This document shows positions 31,428-32,117 of a stretch of 32,117 bases of DNA, in pieces. Source of the DNA: a virus; the IMG/VR virus record IMGVR_UViG_3300047157_000004, positions 1 to 32,117 of that record, one strand, 5' to 3'. A program made the position numbers and the translations under genes. A model generated the notes under the pieces. The model did no database searches. It had not been told where the DNA came from and saw nothing but the letters and a program-made list of their open reading frames with translations. The stretch's first letter is position 1; the number at the start of each line of letters is the position of its first letter.

Positions 31428-31448
31428 CAACTTGATGAAGTCAAGTTG
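31428..31448. other. 8-bp perfect hairpin in control region
   Basis: CAACTTGA - TGAAG - TCAAGTTG is a perfect stem-loop. ATGG (31417-31420) and CCAT (31449-31452) outside it can extend the pairing with a bulge. It may belong to a structured leader of the late transcript. Confidence 0.5.
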
Positions 31449-31626
31449 CCATGTAATGTTGGTCATCGACGAACATAGTTTAAGCATCCTCATAGAAGAG
31501 AGTGAACGGCTAGTGTTCATCGCAGAAGAAGAGGTAAGCACCGCGATCAGGATAGAAGCCCGTAGGGCAGAGACTTTAGGCTCTGTTCACGATAGCCTGT
31601 TAATCGCCCAACGACTGTTTTGTGCG

Positions 31627-31643
31627 TTGACACAGGGTATAAT
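31627..31643 (+). promoter_or_regulatory. TTGACA and TATAAT with 5-base gap before terS
   Basis: Perfect TTGACA (31627-31632) and TATAAT (31638-31643) hexamers are only five bases apart, too close for a normal sigma70 pair. The layout copies the GAC..GTAT motif at 31294 (9 of 15 positions). TATAAT alone could be a -10 with a weak -35; the terS start is 56 bases downstream. Confidence 0.4.
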
Positions 31644-31658
31644 TGGTGTGCTAAACAT

Positions 31659-31681
31659 GGGGGGAGAGAGGGAGAGGGGGG
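31659..31681 (+). other. Near-mirror purine tract upstream of terS
   Basis: 23 consecutive purines, G6 then alternating A/G then G6, nearly mirror-symmetric, lie 17 bases before the terS ATG. Such tracts can form triplex DNA. A role in packaging initiation or transcription pausing is inference. Confidence 0.5.
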
Positions 31682-31698
31682 CTACAGTAGGAGTTAAT

Positions 31699-32076
31699 AT
31701 GGCAAACATAGCATTAAGGAAACTAACACGTAAGCAAACAGCATTGGTTGAAGCGTATGTAGCAAATGGTGGTAATCTTACACAAGCCTCACAAGAAGCT
31801 GGATACGCTGAAGGCGACAGCGGAAGAGTGACGGCACAGAAGAGTATGAAGCTAGCCCATGTGCAGCAGTACATGATGGAAGTAGTGGCGAAGGAGTTTA
31901 GTAGACATGCTCCGGCAGCCGTACACCAGTTGGCAGGGCTAGCCAAGCAAGCTAAATCTGAGTACGTGCAGCTGGAAGCTAGCAAGGATTTACTAGACAG
32001 GGCAGGGTTTAAGCCGATAGATAGATCTCAGGTGCAATTAGCAGGGGACATCAAGGTGTCTATAGATCTGGGATAA
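31699..32076 (+). CDS. terS: Terminase small subunit (complete copy)
   Basis: ATG at 31699 with TAGGAG upstream; longer in-frame extension to 31432 is not phage-like. 125 aa: LRKLTRKQTALVEAYVANGG, NLTQASQEAGYAEGDSGRVT and KLAHVQQYMMEVVAKEF form the HTH DNA-recognition region of small terminases (KQ..FV..YV..G.A..AA..AGY). The C-terminus FKPIDRSQVQLAGDIKVSID likely contacts the large subunit. It binds the packaging site and starts the late operon. The C-terminal 54 codons recur at the window start with silent changes. Confidence 0.9.
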   Translation: MANIALRKLTRKQTALVEAYVANGGNLTQASQEAGYAEGDSGRVTAQKSMKLAHVQQYMMEVVAKEFSRHAPAAVHQLAGLAKQAKSEYVQLEASKDLLDRAGFKPIDRSQVQLAGDIKVSIDLG

Positions 32077-32117
32077 GGGGGTGGGGGGTCAAAACTCTCG
32101 GGCACTATGTTATGTTA

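Larger units (their letters stand above)
31114..31698. promoter_or_regulatory. Divergent control region between early and late operons
   Basis: 585 bases without a convincing gene separate the leftward operon (31113) from terS (31699). It holds a dyad, a motif copied in both orientations, hairpins and a purine tract, listed separately. An open rightward frame from 31432 joins terS but lacks family character and a good RBS, so I treat it as non-coding. No standard sigma70 promoter with 16-18 bp spacing stands out. Confidence 0.6.

Noticed and set aside
31627-31643. Standard sigma70 promoter from TTGACA and TATAAT
   Set aside because: Both hexamers are perfect but only five bases apart, far from the 16-18 needed. 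Listed only as a regulatory candidate.
31432-31698. In-frame 89-residue N-terminal extension of the small terminase
   Set aside because: It has no good start signal, no family character, and covers hairpins and the purine tract. The TAGGAG plus ATG at 31699 begins exactly where terminase homology begins.
1-32117. CRISPR array, tRNA, integrase or insertion sequence
   Set aside because: I looked for regularly spaced repeats, cloverleaf genes, recombinase motifs and terminal repeats with transposase. None were seen.

Overview
The window is a near-complete genome of a tailed, podovirus-type bacteriophage, most likely from marine environmental DNA. The evidence is the T7-like virion gene series, the small basic ORFs typical of uncultured marine podoviruses, dense ATGA/TAATG gene overlaps and moderate-to-low GC. 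I see no integrase, tRNA, CRISPR array, DNA polymerase or phage-type RNA polymerase. The phage therefore appears lytic, or at least shows no lysogeny genes, and relies on host polymerases. The host cannot be named from the sequence.

The two ends of the window carry the same gene end, a small terminase subunit: its last 54 codons lie at 1-167 and the whole gene at 31699-32076. The two copies encode identical residues but differ at 21 of 54 codons, all synonymously. The window is thus one genome unit whose ends probably come from two co-occurring strains.

Rightward (late) half, 31699-end and 1-24524: terS, a cluster of tiny basic proteins, terL, portal, scaffold, a GNAT-like gp13-type protein, major capsid protein, tail tubular A and B, three internal virion proteins and the tail fibre. 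After these comes an unusual block of at least five consecutive genes with signal peptides (20138-22755), including a pilin-like and a possible chaperone-like protein. The block ends in the lysis region: a coiled-coil membrane protein, an EF-hand membrane protein, a 3TM-type holin and a GH19 endolysin.

Leftward (early) half, 31113 down to 24547, minus strand: small early proteins, two lambda-repressor-fold HTH proteins, a zinc-binding mini-protein, a Holliday junction resolvase and a lambda O-type replication initiator with a likely origin inside its own gene. Downstream lie an unknown partner protein, a YqaJ-type exonuclease, a Rad52-like annealing protein, an SSB-like protein and an HTH protein. 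This is a lambda-like recombination and replication kit joined to a T7-like virion.

The 31114-31698 region between the halves has a divergent pair of a shared 15-bp motif, a third weaker copy, a dyad, hairpins and a purine tract. It is the likely control region. At least ten frame breaks, nearly all single-base-insertion type, occur in two clusters (400-3210 and 17900-21650). The 13.7 kb between portal and the last internal virion gene shows none.
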